From Diospyros lotus (taxonomy: Eukaryota > Streptophyta > Magnoliopsida > Ericales > Ebenaceae): a stretch of 64,000 nucleotides of DNA. Shown here piece after piece: positions 33,741 through 44,009 of the stretch. Below the pieces are notes generated by a model. That model worked only from the letters and a program-made list of their open reading frames with translations, was not told the DNA's origin and did no database searches. Each line of letters opens with the position of its first letter. Within the stretch, counting starts at the first letter, position 1. Both the position numbers and the translations under genes were made by a program. The stretch lies in NCBI RefSeq assembly GCF_014633365.1, contig NC_068351.1, forward strand, positions 13,646,907 to 13,710,906. Direction: 5' to 3'.

Positions 33741-36242
33741 ATGGCCATGGGCGCGCATCCACCTGTGCGCGCACCATTCTTCCTCTTCTTCTTTTTCTTC
33801 TTTTTTTTTTCTCCGGCCGCCGGCGCCCCTCCTTCCGATACCGACGCCTTGTTGAAGTTTAAGACCAGCCTCTCCATCCCCAGCGATATGCTGGCCAGCT
33901 GGACGCCGAACGGGGCGCCGTGCCACGGCGACTACGCCAACTGGGTCGGCGTCATCTGCGTCAGCGGCAAGGTCTGGGGCCTGCAGCTGGAGAACATGAA
34001 CCTCTCCGGCGACATAGACATCGACGCGCTTCTCCCCATGCCGTACCTCCGGGCGCTCAGCTTCATGCGGAACAAGCTGGAGGGGCCCATTCCCCCCTTC
34101 AAGAAGCTTGGCTACCTGAAGTCTCTCTTCTTGTCCGACAACCAGTTCTCCGGCGAGATTCCCGACGACGCATTCTCCGGCATGATGTCGTTGAAGAAGT
34201 TGCACTTGTCGAACAATCAGTTCTCGGGGTCCATTCCGAGCTCGCTCACGCGGGCGCCGAGGCTTCTGGAGCTGTGGCTAGACGGCAACCAGTTTTCCGG
34301 CAAAATCCCGAACTTTCAGCAGAAAGATCTCAATGTTTTCAATGCGTCCAACAATCAATTGGAGGGTCCAATCCCCTCTCGTCTTAGTAGCTTCAGCCCC
34401 ACCTCGTTTTTACGTAACTACTTCTTCCCCAACCCACACACACGCACACACATACCTCCTACTGTTTAGAATTTGAGTCATTTGCAAGAAAATTTACATT
34501 TTTTCACCCTGAGACAAGGAAAGGTACGGTGTTTGAGTTTAAAGAAAATAAATAACAAAAATTTAGAAATATTTTAAGTCAAACAAGTCAAACTACTATA
34601 TATGTACCTTTACTAGTTGGAAATTATATTATCAAATTAGCCCATATTATGAAGTTTTGGTACACGGGATACTTTGATGAGAAAAATCAATGTAATTCTT
34701 GAAACCTGAAATACACATCGTGATTCAGTGAAATTTATCCTTTTTTAAGTTTCGGTTGGATACTAGTTGATTATTGGGTTTTATTTTTCCTTTGTTTCTT
34801 GCAATTTGAGCAGCCAACAAAGATCTCTGCGGGAAGCCTCTGGACGTCTCCTGTAGGCCGCCGGGGAGCCGGCCATCGCTGCTGAAAATAGCCATGTTGG
34901 TGGTCTGTCTCCTGCTCCTTCTGGTGGCGATCCTCGCCCTCTTCCTCGTCTTCCGCCTCCAAAGGAAATCCCAAACGCCGCAGCTCGGCCGCGCCAACTC
35001 CGCCTACAACGATGCCAGCCGGAGCGGCGCCATCGTGGCGGCGGCAGGCACGATACAGAAGCCCAGCGGAGGAGAGCGGCAGGCGTCTCTGACTCGGAGG
35101 AACTCGAGGAAGGCGGAGCTGGCGGCGAGTGGCAACAGCAGCAACAAGCTGCTGTTCGTGAGGGAGGACAGGCCGAGGTTCGACCTGCAGGACTTGCTGA
35201 GGGCGTCGGCGGAGGTGCTGGGCAGCGGCAACTTCGGGTCGTCGTACAAGGCGGCGCTGGTGGACCGGCAGGTGATGGTGGTGAAGAGGTTCAAGCACAT
35301 GAACAACGTCGGGAGGGAGGAGTTTCATGAGCACATGCGGCGGCTGGGCCGACTGAGCCACCCCAACTTGCTGCCGCTTGTGGCTTACTATTACAGGAAA
35401 GAGGAAAAGCTCCTGGTTTTTGACTTTGTGCACAATGGCAGCTTGGCCAGTCACCTTCATGGTAAGAATCCCAGTTTTATACAAGGATCATGATGCATGC
35501 ATGTGTCACTGTGTCAGTCATATTTGTGCTCTTTTGGACTTAATTACGATTAGATTTAAACCAACTTAATTCATCATAAAACAAAACTCAGCCAAATTAA
35601 ATTTGGGTTGTATCGGTTGAATCTAGATTTTAAAAAGAGCCCTACGTGAATGTTGTGGTTATTTCAGGAAACCACAAGCCGGGGCTCGACTGGCGGCGGC
35701 GGCTGAAAATAGTGAAAGGAGTGGCGAGCGGGTTGCTCTACCTCCACAGCGAGCTGGCCAGCCTCATCGTCCCCCACGGCCACCTCAAATCCTCCAACGT
35801 TCTTCTCAACGAATCCTTCGATCCCCTCATGATGGACTACACTCTGGTTCCCGTCGTCAACCTCGAGCACGCCCAACAGATCATGGTGGCCTACCGGTCG
35901 CCGGAGTACACCCGGAACGGCCGGACCACCAAGAAGACCGACGTCTGGAGCCTCGGCATCGTCATCCTCGAGATCCTCACCGGCAAGTTTCCGTCCTACT
36001 ATCTCGCCCAAGGCACAGCCAATATCGGGGCCAACCTGGCGAGCTGGGTCGACTCCATTGCCAGAGAGCGCCAGAACGCCGCGCAGCTCTTCGACAAGGG
36101 GATGGCACGGCCGTCGAGCAGCGAGGCGGAGATGATGAAGCTGTTCGAGATCGGAATGGCTTGCTGCGAGGAGGATGTGGCGAAGAGGTGGGATCTGAAG
36201 CAGGTGGTGGAGAAGATTGAAGAGGTGAAGGAGATGAGTTGA
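33741..36242 (+). CDS. PRK: LRR receptor-like (pseudo)kinase, pollen receptor kinase type
   Basis: Exons 33741-34413, 34814-35461 and 35668-36242 join in frame (phase 1 at both GT..AG introns) to 631 residues. Layout: a signal peptide with an odd run of phenylalanines (residues ~11-23), the LRR N-cap (DTDALLKFKTSL..W..C), about six LRRs (LFLSDNQFSGEIP, LHLSNNQFSGSIP, LWLDGNQFSGKIP), KDLCGKPL, a single membrane helix (VVCLLLLLVAILALFLVF), a basic juxtamembrane segment, then a kinase fold. The glycine loop (GSGNFGSSYKA) and VVKRF lysine are kept. However, the catalytic HRD is replaced by HGH in HGHLKSSNVLL, and the DFG aspartate region reads MMDYTLVP. That is normal for PRK-type kinases, which act in pollen-tube growth signalling with ROP-GEFs. 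The start chosen is the first ATG giving a proper signal peptide. Exons are GC-rich. Confidence 0.93.
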
Positions 36243-36576
36243 ATGAATTTATGGGGGCTGCCGATGATGATGATGAGTCTAGATGGCTGGTTTTTATGTA
36301 GCTCGTGATATTTTTAAAGAATTTTCTTTCCTTTTTCTCAGGAAATTAAGGGGAAAAAAAAAGCGATTGATCTGTTGCTACAGCTTGATTGTGATGTTCA
36401 TGATGATGATGCTCAGGGTGGAAAATGTTCTATAAAAGCAGGAAAAGTTGGTCTTGCTGTTTGTGCTTTCCCATTTTTGTTTCATTTATAACCATCTGAG
36501 ACAGTTAAGTTAGGTAACGACTTATGTATATATTATTATCATATGCACATATACACACATATATGTATATGCAGTT
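36243..36576 (+). other. 3' flank of the PRK gene
   Basis: Presumed 3' UTR with GATGATGATGA words, then AT-rich DNA to the left end of the long-TIR element. The polyadenylation site is not defined. Confidence 0.5.
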
Positions 36577-37874
36577 AGACTTAGAAGGTATAAGGCACAT
36601 TTTTGCCCTTGAAGTTGGGACTTTTAATCATTTGTGACTCTAAACTTTGAGGCCATCTCTCATGCCCTTCGAGTTTTAGATAAAGCTATTTGTATAGAAA
36701 GAGATATACAAAAACTTTACGAAAAAATAAAATGACAAAATTACCTTATGATATGACCCAAAAACATACACACACTATTTCTCTCTCCTCCGTCTCTCTC
36801 TCGCCCGTGTCACCCTCGCCCTAACCACTTGCCAACTGCTACCGCCCATTGCACCTCGGTTGATTTGGGTGATCGTTGGTTGTTAGAGGTTGCAGTGGCA
36901 GAGGCGAGGCGGCAAGGCGCAGAGGCAAGACGGCAAGGTGCAGAGGCGAGGCGATGAGAGGCAGCGAGGAAGGGAGGCGCAGAGACGAGGCGGTAAGAGA
37001 AGAAGGCGAGGAGAGGCGATGGTGAGGTTGCAGGCGAGCAGGGAGAAATGAGAGAAAGATAGAAAGGGGTGAACAAATCGCGATATATCACACCTGTAAA
37101 AGGGTTTTGTAAACTCCTTCTGTACAAATAGCTCGATCCTCGAGTTTTAATTTTGATTTTATCTCACAACTCAAAATCGAAATGTGTGAGCATGAGATAC
37201 ACATGCATTGTCAGTGGGCCGCTAGAGAGGGAGGGGGTCATCGATGGCAGCTAGCAACTGACCAAAACAGATCGACGATGAGGCAGGGTCAGTTGCAACA
37301 AAGCGAAGAAAAAGGCTGATGGTCACGATGTAAGGGGAAGCGTCGAGTGGTCAGCCTATGATAGTGGTCGCGATGTAGGAGTGTCAAGTGGTCGACGATG
37401 GCAGTCAGTCGAGCAAGGACCCAAGTCGATGGTGGCGTCTACGACAGTGGATGCTGGCGAACAATGTTCTGTGAACGATCGTTCAACGATTGACGATGAA
37501 CGGCGTACTATGAACAGCGTATGCAACCACCGACAAACAGAGATTGCGTACACCACCATCGTTCATCGTCAATCGTTGTTCAACGTTAATCGTTGATTGA
37601 ACAGTGGTCAACGGTGACGTATATGACAGTGGTCGCTAGCTGACCTCTGCCCGCCTCCCTATGCCGGTGTCAAAATTAGTCACTCACCCTCCTCAACTGG
37701 TAATTTCACATTGCTAGCTGGATAATGAGATACATAATAAATTCAAAATTCAGACTGCAAATATATAATATGTTTTAATTTAGAACTTGAGGTACCCAAG
37801 TCGCCTGAAAGTTTAGGGACATAAATGATTAAGAGCCCCAAGTTTAGATTCACAAATGTGTCTTATGCTGACTT
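36577..37874. mobile_element. Long-TIR DNA element with GC-rich interior
   Basis: The ends form ~95-bp inverted repeats. The left reads AAGGCACATTTTTG..TTTTAATCATTTGTGACTC..TAAACTTTGAGG. The complement of the right end reads AAGACACATTTGTG..CTTAATCATTTATGTCCC..TAAACTTTCAGG. The interior is GC-rich, with an iterated GGCGAGGCGGCAAGGCGCAG-like stretch (36880-37010) and a region of GTCGA/CGATGG words. No transposase is visible. Long TIRs and a host-like interior suggest a MULE/fold-back type element; no 9-bp duplication was found. Confidence 0.65.
37470..37585. repeat. Hairpin inside the long-TIR element
   Basis: GTTCAACGATTGACGATGAA at about 37481 is followed by its near-complement TTCATCGTCAATCGTTG at about 37562, giving a stem of roughly 22 bp with a ~60-base loop. 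Confidence 0.65.
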
Positions 37875-38400
37875 GGAAATGCTTCTTCTCTGTCTTATCT
37901 TCCCCACTTTCTCTTGTTTTGAGTACTTTACATAACAATTAATATATTGTCTATTTTCATGCAGAAAAAAGTCTAATTAATGATAAAATCAAGACTAGAA
38001 ATTAGATTTAATCACTTTTTGAATCAATTAATTTTGTTATTTGTACATTAAATTATTCTATTTTATATAACGTTAATAACAACGTTTGTGTGGCATAGGG
38101 TGTAAGTTATTTTCATTAAATTTTGGACACTCCTTTAATAAAAAATAATATTATATAAAACTAATTATTATAAATAAATATATGCACAGTTATTATTTAG
38201 AGTCACACCAATCCAAGCATCATTTTTAGAGAATTTATTGAATTTCTCAAAATCAATTAAGCGTTAGTAATAATTTAATTAATTAGATTTAATACGTAAT
38301 TTTAATATATTTAAGAAATCAATCAAACTTTTACAATATCGCAAAAGTTTGAGAACCTTCCCAACCCTATCCGTTAGTTTTTGGATATTCAATTGGAAGT
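37875..38400. other. Intergenic AT-rich DNA
   Basis: No gene recognised. It lies between the long-TIR element and the promoter of the 38729 gene. Confidence 0.6.
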
Positions 38401-38414
38401 TTCTACCTGAAAAT

Positions 38415-38456
38415 GACACGTGTCGAAGGAGAGGTTCCCTCGCTGGATACGTGTCC
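38415..38456 (+). promoter_or_regulatory. Paired ACGTG (ABRE/G-box-like) motifs
   Basis: GACACGTGTC (38415-38424, palindromic) and TACGTGTCC (38448-38456) lie about 300 bp upstream of the ATG at 38729. Paired ACGTG cores are the usual arrangement of bZIP-bound ABA-response elements. Regulation by ABA is an inference. Confidence 0.45.
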
Positions 38457-38728
38457 GAAGCACCGCTCCGCCAACTTCCTCTCTACCCGGAAACATATTT
38501 CTGTAAAATCATCATCATCGTAACTCCTTCCGTCGCCGGAGAAGACTAAAGCAAAGTGAGACTGGAAGAGTGGGCAAACTCACGGATTTCCTTAAAGAAA
38601 GGCATTGTCAATTGTACGATCCAACAATCACTTATGTTCTCTCTCTTTTTCTTCTTTACATCTTTCTAATCTCTCTCTGTCTCTTCACTGTACCACAGAT
38701 TAAAAAAGATCCAATTCCCCTTTCCGGA

Positions 38729-40138
38729 ATGGGACAAGGCCAGGAAATCAAGACCAGAAGCGAACCCAAAGTTGAGATTCAGGTCTCTCTCCAGATATAC
38801 CCCACTCGACGCCCTCCATTAACCCTCATCCAACTTTCCATTGAAAACTAGGGGCTTCTGATAATTGTGAAATGTGGATGCTGCAGGAACGAGGGGAAAT
38901 ATTCTTCTTCTATAGGCCGAAAGTGGCCAAAGAAGAGGCGCACGGCCCGGACGACGTGCAACGCCTCTACATAGTTCTGAGGCCGGAGTCCGGCGAGAGG
39001 GCCGTCGAAGAGAAGCAGGATCCTCGCTCCGGCAAGGAAGGCCAGTCCAAGTCCAATAACGACGGCGATGATAACAAGCAGGCAAAAGATTCTACCAGTA
39101 CCGAAGGCGGGCACGGCGCAGAGGTCATCTCTCGGTCGTCTTCTCCGATCGTTGAATTGGAATGCCTTGCTTTACAGAGTTATTGATTCTCTTCTGCCAG
39201 TTGATTAATTTTGGGTAATTTGAGTTTGATTTTGTAGGAGGTGGACATTGAGAAGCAGGCTTTGCTCCGGTTCATCGTTATGGGGAGGAAAAGCCTTCCG
39301 GATCCCAGCGAGAAAAGTCGGCCGTACTGGGGCTTTGTGGAGATGGTCACCACAAGGATTGAAGATGTCAAGACTGCTCTCAAGGGAGGTTTGTGGAGAT
39401 GCCTTGCTTTACCCTATTCTCTGTTTTGTTGGTTTTGGAATGAATAACTTGTGTGTTAGGATATGTGTATAGAAAAATTTAGTCAACGTCAAGTAATATT
39501 TTCCAAACAGAACATATGGAAAAGAGGTGGTATTAAGTTACTGTAACGTGTAAAGGGGAGGGGAGCAACATACATATATGTTGAAGAACATGCATTAACG
39601 TGTGGGATATGCGCGTGCAGAGGAGTATGAGACTTCAACCAGAGGACATCGGCGGAACTCTCCGGCCAGGGCGCTCGGCGAAGGGGTCTACCGCATCCTA
39701 AGGCACGAGAGCCGCAAGCGAACGCACACCCATCTGATCTACAAGCTGGAGTTCCCACCGGAAGAGGAGGCGGAGGAGGCCCAGCGGACCCTGAACATCG
39801 AGCGCGAAGGCTCGTTCCTGATCCAAATAAAGAACCCGGATCCCGATCAGCAGGGATCCTCCCAGTTCAGGGGACTCCAGAACAAGCGCAAAGCTGCCTT
39901 CCCGGCGCATCTGCAAGGGCAATTCGGGCACAAGCGATTCCAGCCGGCCGACCCCCCGGACTTTCTGAACTACGAGGGGTGCGAGTTCTTGCTGATATCG
40001 GCGGCGGAGGACATAGAGGAGGAGCTGGGGTTGGATCTGAAGACGGAATGCGAGGGGGAGGAGTCGTGCTCCGACTTGCTCAAGACTTTTGGGGAGACAG
40101 CCTCTACTGCGCCGCTTCTCAAAGGTACCTGGGTTTGA
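38729..40138 (+). CDS. Conserved-looking 319-residue protein, family not named
   Basis: Exons 38729-38782, 38887-39123, 39238-39388 and 39621-40138 join across GT..AG introns into 319 residues with a stop TGA. The start MGQGQEIKTRSEPKVEIQ is the first in-frame ATG. Visible blocks: GEIFFFYRPKV..DDVQRLYIVLRPESGER (residues ~19-55); a charged, low-complexity K/D/N linker (~60-95); LLRFIVMGRKSLPDP..RPYWGFVEMVT; ARALGEGVYRILRHE..HTHLIYKLEFP; LNIEREGSFLIQIKNP; a FPAHLQGQFG..F.PADPPDFLNYEGCEFLLI block; and a C-terminal acidic tail ending APLLKGTWV. There is no signal peptide or membrane helix. Domain order and splice phases look like a real, intact gene that I recall as a plant protein of unknown function. 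I assign no activity. Confidence 0.88.
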
Positions 40139-41095
40139 ACCAGGCCCGGACTTACAATGAGGCCCAAGAGGCGGATGGGCCCAAAATTCTGTCAATTTAG
40201 GAAGCCTATAAATCTGGGAGACCACCTCTGTGTTAAAGTGATCATTTTGCCCCTATATAAAATCTCTTAAAAAAAAAAAAATCTGCGGAACCCTAACATC
40301 TCTCTAGCAATCTCTCTCTCCCTCTTTCAGTCTCTCAAAAGAACACTTCCGTAAATTATTGATTTTGTGAAATCTAACCGTCTTATGTTAAATTCGATCG
40401 TATTTTTACCTTAAAAATAGTCTCGATTTACAAGAAGATAAATTTTTAGTTTTATCAACAATTATTTTTAGCACAGATTATGATATTTATATATATATGT
40501 GCAATTTGAGTTAGGCCGAAAATTTAAATTTAGATCTATAGAGATTCAGTTGTTAAATCTTGTTAATTTTTTAGTATATTGATTGATGAGAATAAGGGTG
40601 TCGGGTGGTTGTCTCTTATTGTCGAAATCATCAGCCACAGTGGTCTATGGTGTTTATCAGTGACGTTTATCAAAAAAGAGAGAATTTATGTTTTATTATT
40701 ATATATTTTTGTCATATTTTCTATTATTGGGCAAATACATATAAGTATTTCAAATATTTTTTTTAAATAATACTTTAAATATTTATACTGATCTACTTTA
40801 GAATGCTGTAATTCCAAATTTAATTATTAACACCAAGTCATATGAATGCTTAACATGCAACAGTGGCAATTTTTTTTATATATATATTATTATCTATATT
40901 TTCTTGAGATTACTGCTCTTGTGCAGTTTTTGTCGCTTGTGTCTTCAATTTCAACAAAGAAAATAAATTACAAGTGAAAGCTTTACTTTATTGCATAAAG
41001 CAAAGAATTCGAACTCACGACTTATTAGTGTAAATCTCAACTTATTATTGTTTAATTATTTGACCTCTACCCGAGCGCTATTATTACCTCAATTT
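40139..41095. other. 3' flank and intergenic DNA
   Basis: Probable 3' UTR to about 40300 (poly-A run at 40269), then AT-rich DNA with (TA)n near 40485 and 40880. No gene seen. Confidence 0.6.
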
Positions 41096-41400
41096 AGGAG
41101 TGTTCAAAAAAGTCGTTAGATTGCGGTTTCCAGTCAAATCGAACCGACTAATGTTTTTTAACTAACGATCCAGTTTGATTTAGAAAACTGTCAAATTACA
41201 CAATTCGTGATTTGACAAACCGACGTAACTGCCCACATAGATAATATATAATTTTAAAATATATATATATAATATTCTGAAATTGTGAAAATCGAACCAC
41301 AAAATGTAGTGCAATTCGATTCGATTCGTTCGATTTTCTACAGCAAATCAAACAAGTTTAATTTGATAAAAAAATTAAATTTACAATTTAACGCATTAAA
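41096..41400. mobile_element. hAT-MITE-like terminus, truncated
   Basis: TTAGGAGTGTTCAAAAAAGT matches in style the right terminus of the 51144 element (complement TAGGGGTGTTCAAAAAAATT). It is followed by GCGGTTT..TCAAATCGAACCG. I could not find the other end. Confidence 0.35.
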
Positions 41401-41860
41401 TTAACTTAAAATCGATCAGATGGAACCGCCAACACCCTTTATCTTAATTGGTAGGGAAGGTGTTGGCAATATTGATGATGATTCTGCCATTCCGCAGCCT
41501 GTGGAATATTCTGTTTCCTCTTTTCATTTTTTACTTTTTTTTCTTTTTGCTAGACATGGACTATTTATCAAATACAGCAATCTGCCATCTTTTTTGCGTC
41601 ACATCCAACATGGCTTGCATCACATCCAACTTCCTTTTGTTATTGATGTGTTTTTTGAATTTGTGAATTTTTCTTCTCTGTGGGATTATTGATGAATTTT
41701 TTATACTTTTTTTACAATTTTTAGAATTTAATATTATTATTATTAAGCATATCGTGTATTGTCATAACTTTTTTTTCTTTTTGTTGAGCAATAATTGCAA
41801 ATTATATTTTCTAAATATATGTCTTATTATAAGAAAATCGACATTTAATAATGAATTTTT
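41401..41860. other. Intergenic DNA
   Basis: A 90-codon frame starts at 41420, but it has no family features and is T-rich. I do not call it. Confidence 0.5.
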
Positions 41861-41866
41861 AACGAC

Positions 41867-42790
41867 GGATATGTATGCTGCTATTTTGCGATGGAACAGC
41901 AACAAAATAAGAGAAAAAAAATTATAAAATTAGTGATACAAATTAGTAACGAAAAATTACTCTGTCGCTAAACTAATTAAAAAAATAAAAACTCAAAAAT
42001 TCTTAATTTTTTAGCGATGAATTAACATTTTCATCGCTGAATTTAGCGACAAAAAAGTGCTTCACTCGCTAAATTTTAATAAGAAAAAAAAAAAGTAAAA
42101 TTACTTTTTAATTTAGCGACAGAATTTGTTAATTCCGTCGTTAATTTTAGTGAGGGAAAACTCATTCCGTCGCTACGGTTATGTATGTTGCTATTTTTAA
42201 CGACGGATATGTATGTTGCTATTTTGCGACAGAACAACAACAGAATAGGAGAAATTTTTTTTATAAAATTAGTGATACAAATTAGTAACGAAAAATTACT
42301 CTGTTGCTAAACTAATTAAAAAAATAAAAACTCAAAAATTCTTAATTTTGTAGCGATGAATTAAAATTTTCGTCGCTGAATTTAGCAACAAAAAAGTGCT
42401 TCACTAGCTAAATTTTAATAAGAAAAAAAAGTAAAATTACATTTTTAATTTAGCGACAGAATTTGTTATTTCCATCGTTAATTTTAGTGAGGGAAAACTC
42501 ATTCCGTCGCTCCGGTTAACGATGAAAAACTATTTTCATTGCTAAATTAAAATTTAATTTAATTTTTTTATTTATTAAAATTTGGCGATGGAAACACGAT
42601 TTCATCACTAAATTCAGCAACGTAAATATTATTTTGTCACTAAATTGAAATTAAAAAAATTAATTTTAATATTTATTTAAATAACAAAAATAATTTAAAA
42701 TTACAATATTACTTTTAGCGACTGATTTGGATAATTCATTACTATTTTAGCGACGGATTTAGACAATCCATCGCAAAATTCAATTTTTCT
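41867..42790. repeat. 330-bp tandem duplication rich in GCGACGGAA-type words
   Basis: 41867-42196 and 42197-42525 are direct copies (start TTAACGACGGATATGTATG). Throughout, and on to about 42770, the words TTAGCGACAGAATT, CCGTCGCTA, AGCGACGGAT and CCATCGCAAAA alternate in both orientations every 30-60 bp. Dense, alternating short words like this are typical of subterminal regions of CACTA/MULE DNA transposons. No transposase or CACTA terminus is visible here. Confidence 0.75.
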
Positions 42791-44000
42791 TTTATTTTTT
42801 AGTTAATTAATTTATAAACATTTAAATTTGAGAGGAATATTTAATATCTAAATATTTAAATTATATAAAAATGAAATATATTAATGTATAAATATATTTA
42901 AAAAATTAAATATACATTTAAAAATGTGATGAATATAAAAAAAATAATTTATAAAATTTAAAATTTGTACTTTAAATAAATATATTAATTTTAAAAATCA
43001 TAATATTGTTAAATTCTAAATGTGTACAAAATGTAAACAAACACTACATTTACAAAATAAATAAAAAATTTAAAAACAATAATATTTTTTTAGTTTTAAT
43101 TATTCTAAATTTTAGAAATATCAAAACTGAAATAATATCGAGGGATTATATTATAAAGGAGTCTAGGGGTTACCTTGTCGGTCTCTTGCTCTCTATAAAT
43201 AAAAGAACTTAATGCTAAGTTAATATATGTCATAATTTTAGTGAAATTATAATTTAACTTTGAACACAAAAACTGAGTTATGCATCAAAAAATTTACAAG
43301 TGATCTAATTCGAGTCCTAAACTTATTTTTTTCTTTGAAAGCCTTTTGGAGACGCTAAGAGATAACTCTCTTGTATCTTGATTGAAACATTATCTCGAAT
43401 TAAAAAAATCATTATTATATCTTAACAATAATTGTGTAAATTCAACATATAATAATGATTTTTAAAACTTAACTCGAACATGCAATTTTTATTATAAATA
43501 AATTATTTTTAAAATAAATTCACGAAATGTCTCCTTATTTTTTATGGAAGTATTATGAAAATTATTTCTAAACTCTCTAAATGCTCATATTCATGCGTCG
43601 GTTCGTTGTTTTGTTAATCATCGTTTGACCTCTTTTTATTAGAAATAAATTAGTTTTGTTGATCTTCATTTAATGTAAATATTATTCATAAAAAAAATTA
43701 ATTATTTGATGTAACAAACTAATAATAACTAATCCAATATATCAAATGAATTTATTATAATTATTAGATTTATCATATAATGATATTTTTAAATGAATAT
43801 TAATTTGAAATGTAATGATTTAAATTATTTTTTATGACATTTTAAATGATTATTTAAATTATTTAATAATTATCATAATTTAAATTATTTTATCTGCTAT
43901 TATAATTTTAAATTATATTATTTTTATCAATTAAATAATAATAATTATTGTTATTTTAATAAATTATATTATTTTTATTTAATATTAAATATAAAAAAAT
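42791..44000. other. Very AT-rich intergenic DNA
   Basis: No gene recognised. Contains TAAATATTTAAATTAT-type low-complexity sequence. Confidence 0.65.
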
Positions 44001-44009
44001 TTAAGAGGC

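Noticed and set aside
33657..35484. Long minus-strand frames over the PRK exons
   Set aside because: Antisense shadows of GC-rich coding exons. No domain and no splice logic.
39698..40225. 175-codon minus-strand frame
   Set aside because: Opposite strand of the last exon of the 319-residue protein.
41420..41692. 90-codon frame
   Set aside because: Starts well, but becomes F/L-rich low-complexity translation of T-rich DNA. No match to any family I know.
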